This document shows positions 47,565 to 61,289 of a stretch of DNA of 64,000 bases, piece by piece. The position numbers were made by a program, and so were the translations under genes. Source of the DNA: Ceratotherium simum simum (Eukaryota > Chordata > Mammalia > Perissodactyla > Rhinocerotidae); the NCBI RefSeq assembly GCF_000283155.1, contig NW_004454159.1:16112188-16176187 (forward strand), written 5' to 3'. The notes below the pieces were generated by a model, which worked only from the letters and a program-made list of their open reading frames with translations, searched no databases and was not told where the DNA came from. Position 1 is the first letter of the stretch, and each line of letters opens with the position of its first letter.

Positions 47565-49219
47565 GAAAGTATATTCATGTACTTTTATCTTTTGCATATT
47601 CTTTCACATATCATTCTTCTGTCCTATTCTTTAGAAGCATATGTTTGCCTGGTTGGGGGACTAGGGGATAGGATTGTTAGAGCAGGAACGCAAAGGGAAA
47701 GTTGATAATTAGCTTTTGATACCTTAAATACATTCAATCTACAGAAAAGCAAGCCTTGAAATTTCAGCTTTGTAGAGGAAGAAAGGATTTTCCAAATTCT
47801 TTTAAGCTCTCATTAACATAGCATGAGCCAGATCTGGAGAGTTTAATAATTGAGTTTTGCAATAAGCCAGAAATAGAGGGAACTCAGGATGCAGTGCTAC
47901 ATCAGAAGGGGGGAAGGCCGGGGGAATAGGGAAACCAGAACTGAGCATTAGCCTGGATGACACTAATTCCCAAAGAGATTACTTAAGATAGAAAAGCCTA
48001 AATAAAGCTAATTGGCAAGTTTTGCTCCTCCTCCCCCTTTAACCGCCACCCCCCATACTTATTCATGTGGTGCAGGGTCATGAAAAAGATTCTATTAGTT
48101 ATAGACTGCTAGAAAGCTACAAATTCTTTGCATATGTGAGTTGTAGGATGTGTAAACTCCCCATGACTCCCCTCCAGAAGCTATTGAGAGAGGAGTTCAA
48201 TCCTCTGTTTGGCTCCCCAAGAACTCATAGCTATACCCTTAACTTATTGAGCCTCAACAAATCCCTGAGTGGCGGGATAGAATAAATGTCCCTGTCCCCA
48301 AATTCTAGAGGAATCAATCCAGCCTCACATTCTTTTTATCATTCTATCCCTAAAAGGTTTTAGGACTTTGGACACTGGGGCTCAGTCCCACTCAAGCCCA
48401 ACACTAATTTTTATATGAAAGTGCATGGATTTTCAGGAGCCCTAGGATGGGACCCATTCCAAATAGCCTTGCTGCTAGCTCACTCCAAAATTATACTCAG
48501 GTTGTACTTATTCGTTTCTGCTGTTACTAAGGCATAGCCTTCTTTCTATGCTCCTTTCAGCTGCTTGGCATTGCTGTCTTGTCCCCTACTTATGAGTTTC
48601 TTACCCATTTTGTTGCCTAATACTCATTGGGGAAGTCACAGGTGACCAAAGCAACTGACTGTCCAGTAACTAGGATCCAAGTCAGGAATCTGGTGATCAG
48701 AGATCAGGAATCGGGCAGTTTGCATTGAGAACTCTGGGCGAGGATGTGAGCATCTCTAGCCTGGAGACCACACTGCCCCCGTGGTTGTGTAGGGGACTGG
48801 GTCCTGGCCATTCCTGCTTTGGCTTGTATCACCCTTGGCAAGTTCTAACACACCATTTCAGACAATTAAGGAATGAACAGCTAAATTCACTCCAATCACC
48901 AGATTTTCGAAGAAGTAATCAAGAAGTTACCAAATAATTTTCTTGACTCCTCCCTCCAAAGCAGTTAGTGGTTGTTTTCACACCATGGAGCACATGGTTC
49001 AAGTCCAGGTAAATCCTAACCTTGCTGCTCCAATACTCTTTCCATCAAGCTGATTATATTTCCTGCTTAGACCTTGCTTATTTAAAACCATCCATTTTGG
49101 TACATATTCCTTTGCATTGTTTTTAAGAAAATGTGACTTTGTTAATATTTTTAGTGTGTTTTAAAGACCAGCAATTTAATGGACAAACAGAACCTTAACA
49201 ATTAGTGGGATACGGTTAC

Positions 49220-49355
49220 CTTGTTTGGCACGGTTGCTCATTGCATTTGCGAATCTGTGGCTCTGGCTTGGTTAAGTATTTGCATTTCTTGCTGTCCACA
49301 ATGCTGATATTTTTGTTCATGATTTTTGTGCAAGACACTGTTGTCTTCCTTTCTC
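49220..49355 (-). CDS. ADAMTS18: ADAMTS18 exon 19: body of the second TSR of the protein
   Basis: 136 bases: two bases completing a Gly codon, 44 codons, and two bases of the next Arg codon. It encodes ERKTTVSCTKIMNKNISIVD to RKCNEQPCQT, the rest of the TSR that begins in the upstream exon. NIS is an N-glycosylation sequon. Acceptor ctcttttcag, donor gtaacc (a slightly weak match at position +5). The phases agree with both neighbours. Residues 106-149 of the joined fragment. Confidence 0.96.
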
Positions 49356-52300
49356 CTGAAAAGAGCAAATAAACATATAAAGAAATGTTATTATAGGCCT
49401 TTATAAAATGGATTTAGGAGGTGTGCATAGGGTTGTTGTAATTTTCATAGATATTTTAAGCAAATTTTAGGTTAGATCAATAAAGATGATATTTATAATT
49501 TACACAACAAAATGAATATCACTAGGCTTAAGGAAAATGAACGGTAATTTTTTCCTCCTTAGAAATTAAACGGCAAACTTTAAATTACAAAGGGATTGTG
49601 GCAGCATAAATCCACAAGATATTAATTACCAATCCATGCCATATTTTAGCATTAGGTGGTGAAAAGCTGTATTTGCATAAAACCTATACGCCTTCCTGAA
49701 AGGCACATAAACAAGCATATAAACATGCAAGCACATTTTATCATTTGGCTGTAAATCATCAGTGCTCTGTGGTAAGTTATAGGAAGCAAGCTTATTTTGA
49801 GTATAACTCAGAACTTTTTTCTTATTGCCTAAAGACCCGAAGAATTCTAGAAATCCTCATTCCTTAATAATTGTCATGTTCTCTAAGAAAAGCCATGAGA
49901 CTCTTACCATTTTTCAAAAGATTTCAGAAAAATGGCTTTTCTACTTTCTCTGGTATGATGAAGTCTGATTACAGGAGGTAAAAATGACCATTTGTATGCT
50001 GTATTCATTTGAATAGAGCCCTCTAAGTACACTAACTTGACAATACTTTTATTATATCATCTTACAGTTAAAAAGTCAACTAAATATGTACTAATTATGT
50101 TTTGCGACAAAAGTCTAAATATCCATATAAGATTTAATAACCTAATTTAACTCATTGTTTGACATTATAAAATAATTAAATCAACCAACAATTTTAAAGC
50201 CAGATGGGTCATGAAGGATTAAGAAAAAAAATCACAAGTCTTCTGGGTATCTGTTGAAAGACCTATTAGTTAGGGTCCTATGACTGTCATGCAATGATAA
50301 TTAAGGAGCTCAGAGTGTTCATGCTAGTCATGCCAAATAGGACAGCTTGGGCTGGTGGCAGAGAGGTCACTTTGTCATTTAATTAACAGAGAGAGGATGC
50401 TGGCATCAAGAAAGGAGAAAAGAAGGGATGCATAGAGAAAAAGAGAGCTACTTTGAGTAATTTTTAAGTATCTTCTACTTTGACTTGAATGTGGGATAGG
50501 GAGAGACAACAGTGTGGCCAAGTAGAAGGCAAAAGAACAGGTATAGGTTCAGAATCTTCCTTGATTTCCCTCTGAACAACACTGAGCCTAGTCCCACAAC
50601 AATTTGTAGTACACAAAAATCATGACTACTTCTGTATACATATGTGGATTAACTAACAATTATACCTGTGGTTATTGCATATCATGTTATTGAAACCATT
50701 TAGATCTTCAGTTCTATTTTCTAGCACAGGCAGCACAATGTTGGCCAAATTATTCCCTTTCTGGAGAATCCCAAGGTTCCAGTGAAATGCAATTTATTCT
50801 ATGGGAGCTCAATACAAACAACAGAGTGCCAGGCAGGCAAAAGGCCTTCCTCTTGAGTGGGAGAAGGCATGCCTCCAACTAGGACCCCATGGCACTCTAT
50901 AAAGTGTGCACCAGTGGGCCAACAATGGGGAGGGCCTTGAGATGGACATCCAACCACAGATTAGTAAAAGATGGCCCTCAAGGCATACAGATTAGGAAAA
51001 AGTAATGCCCTCTAGGCAGCTGAATTAGAAAACAATGTTCCTTTCACCACACAGAAGTTGCCCTACGACAGGGTACATGGTTTGGCAAATGTCGCACAGG
51101 CTGAATTGCAGTCCCCAGGACAAGAACTTTATGCAGTGTACCAGCTGCCTAACTGAATGCAACAGCTATGCCTCAGAGGTCCTCTAGCCTGACGTGTACA
51201 GCTCATGCAGTCAGGCAAACTGATGTTAACTTGTAGAGAAAAGGCAACCTTTCATGCCCCGGGTAAATGCTTATGGGCTGTCCAGGCCATTCTTTGGTAG
51301 GTCAAGAAGGGTGGGGTGTGGCCTTAGGCTTAGTCATCGTAGTGTTCAATACTTACCAACTTCAATTTTCAAATAAACTACTAGAGAAGCAGAAATGACT
51401 TAAGATGTTCATTTTTTTTTTACAGAGAAAACTGGCCTGACAAGATAGGAGTTATCCAAATGTAAGAATTTGGAACAGAGTTTTGGTCAACTTCCTCCTA
51501 GTTCCCTATGACTCAAGGTGCTCATTTATAACCTGAGGCATATATTAAATAGATATTATGCAAATTTTTAATAAAGCTAGCATGTTATTTCTACATTACG
51601 ACGATGCCTACGTAAAAGTAGGATTCAACTAAATGTTACTTTTATGAAATATAAATGTTAGTTTTAAAATCTAACTTAAAGCCTTCACAGTCATAAGACA
51701 CTCTTTTACAGAATAGATGTAGTTGCCTAAACTAATTTAAATAATGGCTTTTTGCCAAGTACAACACAAAAAGATGACAAACAGACATTATCCAGAAAGC
51801 TTTTGCTGAACATATATGTAGTCATGGAACAAACAACTCAAGGCTAATTATACTGCATTTTTTCCTTTCTTCAGAAAATATCTAACTTTAGTTATATTAG
51901 CTCAGAGCTAACATATTGCGCTATTGAAAAAAATCTTTCAAGGATAAGTTTTGATATATGAAAAGGGATATGGATATTGGCATCATTTCAAGGAGCACCT
52001 TATTGGTGCTCTAAGAAAGCACGGAGGTGTGTGAGTATGAATTGGGACACTTCCATCTACATTGTAGCAAGGAAGCTCACATCATAAATTTTTTGGCAGA
52101 TAGGATAAACTTAGTGCCACCTTTTTTTATTTCATTGAACAAAAACAATAGAATCGGGGGAAAAAAATCTATTGCTCAGCTACAGACACATTATGCTTAT
52201 GAAAATACAACTAAGATCTTAAAGCCATATGGAAATGTTATTGTTTAATTTTTTTCTTTTATATATTTTTATGTCCTAGCCAACACAGGAAATTTCCATT

Positions 52301-53239
52301 CTAGCATCTAATAGCAGTATTTACAATGCATCCAATACCGTGGAACCTAGGGACGAACAGAAAGTGATGAAGTGACTGGCCTTCTGCCTGAACCATGAGT
52401 AGCTGCAAGCTGTTGACAGTGTATTACTTGTTTTATGGCAATTAACTTCACCTCTGGGTCATTTCCATTAAATCAGTATTGGGGAAATCTGTTTCAATGT
52501 TTTAAACACAATTATGAATAAAATAAAATAAGCATTATGCATTAATCTCATTACTAAATTTGGGCAAAATCTGAAAATGAAAGGTAATTTTTATTTACTG
52601 ACTCTTCCTTTGTTCTCTGAAGACATTTAACAAAGACTAGATATTATATTGTGTGCCTTCTTTTCCAGTCTCAGAGATAAGCCAATATTTTTTTCTATGC
52701 TCTGTATTTAACCCATGAAATGGATATGTTTAATAAAGCTATATTCTATTTAGGTATACATTTCTAGAACTTGCATCATAAATGTGGAAACACATTCTTG
52801 GGAGTGGGTTCAATGTTTTGAAATTTTCTATATATTACTGGACATTCCAAACTTTTTAATAGAATTGTGGAAGTCTATAATACAGAGACTATATATATTC
52901 ATTTGTCTTTATAATATTCTTTTAAATAATTTATTTATTCATTTTCAATTTAACTAATAATGGTCAGCAAGAAAGTGAACCAAAAATAAATATACTTTAT
53001 TGAGGATGAAGGACTTTTCTCCAAGCACTTCTTAGAGATACGTAAAATGCTGGTTATTTTCTAAGCATACATTTTTCAACTTGAGCAACTTCCAAAAATC
53101 ATGTCATGCCATTTACTTCTTAGCTATTCTTTTTACATTTCTTTAAAATATTTTTCCCTCAGGGTTTGGGCTTAATATTAAAATGACTATTTAGTTTTTT
53201 ATTTTAATGAAAGAATTTTTATTTCGTATTGTTCATAAC

Positions 53240-53640
53240 ATCCAATATATAATCCAAACTGATCTTGTCATTTCCATGCACACAAATATTTTAATGGGAT
53301 CCCATAACTTTCAAGTTAAATTTAACTTGAATGCTAGCATAACACTCAAGGATCTTCATGAACTAACTTCTTTCTACTTTCCTGGGCAAATCAGTTCCCA
53401 CTCCTTGATCCCATATTTTGCACCCTAGTAATAAACATTCTTACTAACACCAGTGCCTTTGCACCTATGCATATCCCTGGAAGGCTTTCTACATCTCCCC
53501 ATATAACTCTGTATAGTGATTTTACTATTATCTGACCCCTAGTAGATGGACAGTGAACTCTCTAAAAGTAGAAAGCACTCATCTTTGGACCACCCAGTAA
53601 TAGTGAGTGCACACTCAGTACTTGTAAAGGAATCAATAAG
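53240..53640 (+). mobile_element. L2 3' end, plus strand
   Basis: ctaacttctttctactttcc, accagtgcctttgcacctat, ccctggaaggctttctacat, gacagtgaactctctaaaag and agtgcacactcagtacttgt follow the L2 order to its terminus. Confidence 0.7.
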
Positions 53641-55654
53641 TGAAATATAAGCATGTAATTCAAGCCCAAAGTGCCTTCTCTACTAAGAGGTTCATCTCAA
53701 CACTGTGTTTCCTAAAATGGTGATAAATCACCTGCAAATGACTAATTGGAATAGTTATCTATGGCAAATCCACTTTATGGATTATCATTTAGATATTAAA
53801 ATTCAAGTTTATAAAGAGTTTACATTAATATAAAAATGTTCCTATTAATTTAAGTAAAGAGAGTAGAATACACAATTGTACTAAATATTATTGAAATAAA
53901 ATAATGCAGACAAAAAATATATTTTAGCATTTTCTTTGGCTAATAACATTTATTTCGGTACATGCAAAGTGCCTTTAAAATGGAAAAACGGAAACAAACC
54001 AAACCCTGAAAAAGATACAGGCATTTGTATATAGAGATGTTTCCTCAACTTGGACCAAAAGTCTCGGATGCCTCCTGAGAATCTGGTCGTGGACAAGGAC
54101 AGTCCTGTCCAGACGCTAACAGCATGAGAGTCGTAAGCTAGCAGGATTTGGACTGATGCAAAGAATGTGGAATGTTGGCTTATTTTTTTCCCCTTCAATT
54201 TGTATCTATTTAGATTTCCTAAACCAAGTTTAAATTGTCATTTATTTCAAAAGAGGTTATTGAATTTTGAGCTCCTGATTCTAGGTTTTATACCATTAAT
54301 TCATTCACTAGATCAAAATAAATCCTAGAGCAATGCAGTTATTCTATGCAGTATGTGGAATGCTGATTTCACGTACAACCCTCAGATATTCTGGAATGAT
54401 ACATCTCTAATGCCTCTGAAGACCTAGATCACTTAAAACAGGTCTCGTATGTCAAAAAGAACATTATCCACTAACCCACACTTCTCAGGTGCCAAAATAA
54501 ATTTAAAACATTCCTTCAAAGAATTTTTATATATTTTAGAACACCAATGCAAAGGAAACGTTTATTTCACAAATATATTTTAAGCTGTTTGAAAATAAAA
54601 GGACTAATTTCAATGGCTAATGCAAATACAAAGTGATATATCAACTCAAATCTTTCTAGAACTATCATTAGAATTTGAAAAGACAGTGATGAGAAGTGTA
54701 CGTATGTTAAACTGTTGGAAAAATTTACTTGAGATCACCAGCATCCGTTAGCCATTTTAAAATAATATTCCTCCTTAAAGAAGGAATTTTTTTTATCTCA
54801 GGCTTTTCATATCTTGTAATTACCAGTATTAATAAGTTAATAGAAATGCATAATGAATTAACTTTAACTTCTGTTATCATTTTAAAACTTTGTTTGAGAT
54901 ACTGCTGTAAAAGATCATTGTAATAAAAATTTAGCTACATGACAGTAGGTATCTTGTTAAAAAATTTTTTCCCACATATTGCTGGCAATCTAACGTCTTA
55001 CAATAGAATTCAAAAAATAACTTATGTGAAACATTGAAATTTTATACTGTTCTGCGATACTTTATTTGCTCTTGCTTAACATATTCCTGTGAAGTAGAAT
55101 AGTGCTATTATTCCTCTTTGCTCTTGAAGATAAATTTTGCATGAATCTGTTTCCAATGTTCTGTGCTTTGAACTTATTCTCGTTTAATTCATGAATACGC
55201 TGAAAGATTACAAAGCTCTTTCTGGCTATAAAATTGAAAATACGAACTCAGAAATGATGCGATTCTTGAAATCCTGTCCATCCACTTTATTTATGAACTG
55301 CAAAAGAAAATAATATCCAAAAGCCCAGAAATATTTTGGCATTGAAATGAATATGCGCCCTATTAACATAGTCAGAGATAATTGAAAACTGTTGACTAAA
55401 CACAATGGAACAGATTTGAGAGAGAAGACCTATTCAAGTGCAAATCATATAGAGGCTGTGTATAATTAGAAAGACTATTTTACAAAATAAACCATTTGAA
55501 ATAAAAATAAGGACATATCTAAATTCTTATTTAACAGATTAAAATAAAATAGCTCTTTGAATCCAAAGAAAACTTACGTAATCTCTAAGGGACATGCTCT
55601 ATTTTGTGGAAAGAAGTGACCTTAAGCCCCATGAGCTGTTCTTGAAGGAAGTAT
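53641..55654. other. Intronic AT-rich stretch, nothing recognised
   Basis: The minus-strand open frame at 53950-54198 has no family features and no splice context. Confidence 0.4.
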
Positions 55655-55810
55655 ATGATGAGGAGGAAAGAAGACTTGAATTCAGGAATCCTGGCTCTAC
55701 TGGCAGTGAGCATGTGACCTTGGGAAGTTACTTAAAATCTCTATGCACTACAATTTTCTCATGTTAATAATTAAGAAGTTATGCTTAAGAATATCTAAAA
55801 GCCCTTCTGA
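55655..55810 (+). mobile_element. MIR SINE fragment, plus strand
   Basis: caggaatcctggctctactg, gcatgtgaccttgggaagtt, cttaaaatctctatgcacta and caattttctcatgttaataa are in MIR order. Confidence 0.75.
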
Positions 55811-56819
55811 CTCTGAAACTAAAAGAATTTATAATGAAACTCTAATTCTTTAAGGTTTGGCTATTGGCAAAACACATCCTAGGTTGTAATTAATGTGATT
55901 TTGGGAAAGATTTTTAACCCTAAAAATTTGCTTGTTCAAACTGAAGACTGACAAGTTCTGTATGCTTACTTCTGATGCAGCTTTTATTAGACCACAATCA
56001 GAGAAGAAAGGAAAAAATTTGAGGATAATAAAATCCACCGGGCAAACATTTTCCTGCCTAGAGTTTCAAATGTAAACCGATTTTCATGACTGCCTTTTAG
56101 TGCTGTAACAGGAATCATCAACATTTTCATCACTCCACTTCCCCAGAGCCCATCATCAGATGGCAGCTGGTCATTCTAACCTGAGTTATATAAAGACAAA
56201 ATTTAACCAGGCAGATTTCCATTTCAAATGTATTTGTTTTTGTTTGTATTTTTGTGTTTTTATTTGGATAGAGGATATGAAGCAGAACCTCGTAAGTGAA
56301 ATGGGCCCTGGCATCAGTGAAGAAAGGGTGGAGCAGAGGAACAGGAATTCAGGTGTATATGGGAGCATCAGCCAGAGACAGGAGGGTAGAGAATCCCAAG
56401 TCACATGGCAATAATGGGGCCCCAGGAGAAATATGGCCAATGAAAATTTCATTGTGGCAAAGATGACTGATAAAATTTTTTAAATTGCGAGAGTGATCTG
56501 AAATCCTTTTGTTGTAATTATTCTATGTCCTCGGGAGCAAAGTCTGATCTGTATAATCTCCCCCTACCTCTGTCCCCCAACACTGCCTTTGCTCTGGCGA
56601 ACCTGAGGGCCAGATGCTCCAGAAATCAGGCGAAAACCCCAGAGCTCTGAGCACCCTGACAAAAACTGCTTCTCCCCAGCCTCCGCACCTCTGGATGTTG
56701 CTGGCACCTTTTTGCTCTCTCCTGAGGACACTCTTTCTTGCTTTCCCTGCAGCCTCTGGTGGATTGGCCATTTTCCTGCTTGCGCCCCGGCACCTTTGGA
56801 TTTAGAGGCAGCGTGGGTG
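55811..56819. other. Intronic stretch, nothing firmly recognised
   Basis: 56540-56819 is C-rich and pyrimidine-biased on the plus strand and may be the 5' part of the following L2 piece. Overlapping frames on both strands have no coding support. Confidence 0.35.
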
Positions 56820-57020
56820 TCCATGCTCTTCAAGTCACTACCAGACCATTCTCCTTTCCTTCTTCCTAAACCTCCAGCTTTGGATTAGACTATGCAGTGC
56901 ACCACCCTTCTTGCTGTAGTCAAACGCCAACCCATGGGCCACTCCCTCTCTTTAAGATTTTAGCTCCCGGATGATTGTTATATTTTCTCACACTACTTCT
57001 GGCACAATTTTTGTCATTGA

Positions 57021-57062
57021 ATTTGAATGATTTGATTTGAATGATTTGATTTGAATGATTTC
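57021..57062. repeat. Three tandem copies of a 14-base unit
   Basis: atttgaatgatttg is repeated at 57021, 57035 and 57049 (the last copy differs at its final base). Confidence 0.93.
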
Positions 57063-58169
57063 AATGATTCTTCTAACACCGAGGCCTCTCACTTCCCAGC
57101 CCTCTTCTCTTCCCAGAGATCCTGCCTTTGACTTTACTTAAGCCATGAACTCCCCTGGTCTTGTTATTACTAATAACTGTTGACCCCTCCATAATCTCAG
57201 CTCTATTTTCTGTCACCATCTCCTGTATTTCCAGCCCTCTCCCTTTAACATTCTGAGTCTAAAAGTTCTTTAACCCCACTAGCCCCTATAACCCATCAAT
57301 CCTACCACCTTTTCACTGTCTTTCAAGCCACTCATATCTTTATGTTTCTCCTTATACAACTAAACTCTATGATGAACCATTTTCAGCTCCTTACAAACAA
57401 CCTTAGGTCAACCATGTTCTCCTTTTATTTTATTATACTTCCCTGGCAATTCCCAAACTCACTCAACAAGTGCATCTGCATGCTGTACATAGATGAAGGG
57501 TAACATACCATTATGTTGGTTGGTGTCAAACTAAATTCATGACCCTTAACTTCAAGTGTACCATCAGTGCTACTATATAATCAGAATACGTGTACCCATT
57601 TAATTCACTCTCTCATTCTCTTACGTGACCTCTTTTCCAAATTCTAATATCTGCTTTTTTCACCTTTGCTCTTAGCAAGGTGGCCTTTATTACTAAAATA
57701 GATGCAACTAGAAGAGTACCACCATAAGTTCCTGACACCTGCTCCGCAAATACTGTTCACAAATACTGTCTTCTCCTGTTACTGATGATGGGCTGTCCAC
57801 ATTTCTGTCTAAAGCCAACAACTCCGATCCATCCCATCTTGCCTACTCAAGGATGTCACTGCACCAATTTTTGGTCTCTCCTCTGCATCACTAGTTTTCC
57901 ATTCTATTCTAGAAAATGTACATGGGCAATTAATCACGTGTAATTTTTCCTATTGAAAACAATAACAACAAACTCTCTAACTCATATTCCCCTCCAGCTA
58001 CTGCCACATTTCTCTGCTTTCTTCTTTCAGCAATATTTTCTAAGTTACCTTGAATCCTTTTTCCAATTCATGACATTCCACTTTTTCTTGAATTCACTCC
58101 ACTTAGTCTTTTGAGCCAAATATTTCATTAAAAGTAATTTTGACAGGGTCATCATTGACCTCTATGTTT

Positions 58170-58232
58170 CAAATATAATAAATACATTTTAAAATATAAT
58201 AAATATAATATAATATATTTAAATATAATAGT
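58170..58232. repeat. AT-rich simple repeat (ATAATAAAT type)
   Basis: aatataataaa units with internal variation, within the L2 fragment. Confidence 0.85.
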
Positions 58233-58431
58233 CAATTCTCAGTCCACATTATTTTTGACTTATTAGCAGCTTTTGATACAGCTGATCATTCTCTCCTTCT
58301 TGCCTTTCAGTTTCCAATCCTTTATGGAGTTTGGAATTTCAGATAAGGGGTTGTGGATCTGTCTTAATTGTCAATGGTTAATCAGAAAACAACTGTTGTT
58401 TTGGAAAGACAAATATTGCAAAATCCTTCAC

Positions 58432-58585
58432 CTCCTCCACATGTTGCATCGCAATCTTCCCAGCCTGTGTGTGTCCACATGAAAAGGGGTTCGGGTGCTT
58501 TAGAACTCTGATTCTCTGGAAGAGGGTCTGATGGGATAGTGTATTCATAGTGAAGACCATAATTCTGGTCTTGAAACAGCAGCAC
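58432..58585 (-). CDS. ADAMTS18: ADAMTS18 exon 18: spacer end and start of the second TSR
   Basis: 154 bases: 51 codons plus one base. It encodes VLLFQDQNYGLHYEYTIP, the end of the cysteine-poor spacer domain that binds matrix or substrate in ADAMTS proteases, then a linker with an N-glycosylation sequon (ENQSS), then MWTHTGWEDCDATCGG, which opens the TSR completed by exon 19. CDATC fits the O-fucose motif. Acceptor tattatag, donor gtgaag. Phase 0 at its start, phase 1 at its end. Residues 54-104 of the joined fragment. Confidence 0.96.
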
Positions 58586-59329
58586 CTATAATATAAAATA
58601 TAAAAGTGATCAAGGCAGATAGGTCAAAGTAGAGCACATTCCACGTGAAGCATAAAACTAAGGATACCGATACCTTAAAAGGCTTACTGCATGGTGTGTG
58701 TGCTCCTTTAATACATAGTAGAATTGTGACATTATTGCTTAGATGTTGAAACTGTCATACTTCTGAAAAGATTGGAGTTACACATTTATCTCTGAGCTAA
58801 AGATATCAAGAAAAAAAGCCCACTTGAATGAGGTCAGAGATACCAGATCATTTTCTTTCAAGCTGAAGGACTACACAGTTTCCCAAAGCATGGTACATGT
58901 ATGAGATGACGTTAGTATGGGGGAACAGGGATATGTGTCCTATCTAACATCAGCATATAACCCACAATCTAATATCAAATGTAGCCTTTCCACTCATATA
59001 AAACTGAAAGATGGATAGTGAGTCCCTGCATCAACAGAGGAAGAGGATAGAAGACTTTGGGGATCGTTTCACTCCATAAGGGTAGAGAACTTCTAAGCCA
59101 ACTGGAGGACAAGAATTTTATTCCATGTATGCTTACAATTAACTTTTAATTTTGGTAAGGTTACTAATTTTCCATTTGTAGTAATGATCACTTCCTCTGA
59201 AAAGAAATTTATGTTAAAATGAACTTTTTAATAAATATTAACTTCATAATGGTACAGTTATGTACACATATGCAAGCAGTGCAATAAACCATAAAGGATG
59301 TATGAGAATGACTGAACTTTGGGCTATGA

Positions 59330-59425
59330 TGGACTAAACCATAAGCAGGAATCATGTCTGTTTTGTTCTCCCCTGATTCCCAGTGCCAAGCTTAGAACTG
59401 TACCATCATGAGCAATCATACATGT
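59330..59425 (+). mobile_element. L2 3' end fragment, plus strand
   Basis: gcaggaatcatgtctgtttt, gttctcccctgattcccagt and gccaagcttagaactgtacc match the L2 terminal order. Confidence 0.6.
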
Positions 59426-60959
59426 TTCAAATGAAAGAAAAATAACTGCAAAATACTCATTTTAAATGAAAGAATGAATGAGAATATACGTTTCTTTATA
59501 AATGCATTTGCACAAAATATGTCAAGCAACTCCATGGAAAATATCTATTCTACGGATCTGAGGGTTTATGGAAGCAATCTATACAATACAATGTGATGCA
59601 TAAAAAAATATATATCTAAATTTTAAATTATGTTAAATTACTAGAGAACTTTGTTCAATATTTAACCTGTATCAAGGTAGTTGTAATGATAGGTAATTTA
59701 GAGTTAACACGTCATGGAAAAAAAATTTAAATGAGCCCAATTTTAATTTTCTTTACTTCTTTTTCTCAAGATTCAACTCAATATATCAACAGAAATACTA
59801 AGATATATTTTAAGATGTGGATTGGGGAACTAGCATGATGGCATTATAAATCAATTATATCAATAATAAAAATAATAGTTTTTAAACTCACATATACAAA
59901 ATATAGTGGGTACTAATTCTAAGTATATCATAGTGCTTATTTTGGCTTTAAATATCTCATTTGATGTTGCCAGTTCTAAGTGACTTTCAGCTAAATGGGT
60001 TAAAAAACAGAGAGTGAGAGATTAACTTACCTTGTTTATGCACTTAACCAGACTATTACATAGTTTTTAAATTGATGAAATGAACATATAAATAACAGCT
60101 ATTTGCCAACTTATTTAAGTGAAAATGTGTCTATTTTTCCTAAAAACTACCTTTTCATTGATAGAACTTTAGATTGTCCTTGAATATCCAATGCCATTTA
60201 AAACAAAGACATTGGCTACAAAATCATTAGCTCTTTCTTAAACCATTTGAATTTGGCAGTATTCTTTGCAAGAAGGAAAGTGTGACCGTGTTACAGCTGA
60301 GGGCACATATTGAAGCATGGCAGCAGAAGGTATTGCCTTTCAAAATTCAGTACCGGCTTTCAATCTGTAATAGTCATTAAAGAAAAATATCTTAAAAGTG
60401 CAGTTTCCCTTGGATTACTGAATAAATCCAGGTCACATAGATGCCTTCTTTTAGACATAGTTCACTGACTTTAATTATGTTTCATGCTTCCAGGAAAAAC
60501 TTTGGTAATTACCAGTCAGATTGAGAATTCTGCATCAAGGAAACTCCCTCTGCCCAACCCTGAGGTCTCATATATACTGTTCTAAGATTTTGAATTAGAG
60601 GCTCAGTAAAAGAGCCTCAGTCTTGTTCCATGAAAAAGTAGGTTACATTCACATAAGACAGGCCACCTGATGGCATTTTCTGCAACCCAGTCATTAAAAA
60701 TATGTTTGTTGTTGATAATATTGTTATTGTAAGTGACCCAATCATGGAAAGAGCCAGATATTGGTCATACAATGTTTGTTTAGTCTTTTTTTTTTCTCTC
60801 TCCAGATGGCACAGGACACAGAGTGGAGTTTCCAACTGAAATTAAATAATAGGATCCAAAGAAACTGGGGAGATGAATAAAATAATTATTCAAAGCATCT
60901 GTATACTTATAAATCAAGGCTGTCTGGTGTAAAGAATTCAGATCTAAGCTTTATATCAG

Positions 60960-61210
60960 GACAGGCACCATAGAAGATTGATTAACACCTGGATTATTCA
61001 CAGCTAAATAACTTATTGGGAGACACTGTGCACATTACTCAACCTTTTTCATACTTAAGTTTTTTTTTAATTTGTAAAATGGAATAATAATGATACATAT
61101 CACACAGGGTTATGGTGAGGATTAAATGCTGTACTGAACATAAAGCACTTTTGGAAAGTGTCTGACTCTTAGTGCTCAATGAATGATGTATATTATTATT
61201 ATTATTAAGA
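60960..61210 (+). mobile_element. MIR SINE, plus strand
   Basis: tgtgcacattactcaacctt, tttgtaaaatggaataataa, cagggttatggtgaggatta, aatgctgtactgaacataaa and agtgctcaatgaatgatgta follow MIR, then an ATT run at about 61190-61208. Confidence 0.82.
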
Positions 61211-61289
61211 TTCGGAATAGCAGGTCCCCACGCAACTCACCTTGCTCCCTTTATTCCTGTTGGTAAAGCCTATCAACTACAGTTCTATA

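Larger units (their letters stand above)
43963..49219 (-). other. ADAMTS18: ADAMTS18 intron between exons 19 and 20 (5.3 kb, phase 2)
   Basis: It carries MIR (44320, 45080), L2 (45310) and the young ERE at 47322. The stretches 45670-47321 and 47565-49219 contain no repeat or gene that I can name; the latter is somewhat less AT-rich. Confidence 0.85.
56820..58330 (+). mobile_element. L2 ORF fragment, plus strand, long and diverged
   Basis: C/T-rich sequence in L2 style. The clearest part is at the right end: gacagggtcatcattgacct, then agcagcttttgatacagctg and atcattctctccttcttg. This encodes an AAFDTADHSLLL-like stretch, typical of the CR1/L2 reverse transcriptase. It ends about 110 bases from the ADAMTS18 exon at 58432. 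The left limit is uncertain. Confidence 0.6.
49356..58431 (-). other. ADAMTS18: ADAMTS18 intron between exons 18 and 19 (9.1 kb, phase 1)
   Basis: No ERE in this intron. It contains L2 (53240 and 56820-58330), MIR (55655) and simple repeats. 49356-53240 has nothing that I can name. Within it, 50740-51330 is richer in G and C than its surroundings and could be an old LTR, without a firm match. Confidence 0.85.

Noticed and set aside
56523..56833. Overlapping minus- and plus-strand frames in a C-rich block
   Set aside because: Several frames are open together over a pyrimidine-rich stretch that probably belongs to an L2 fragment.
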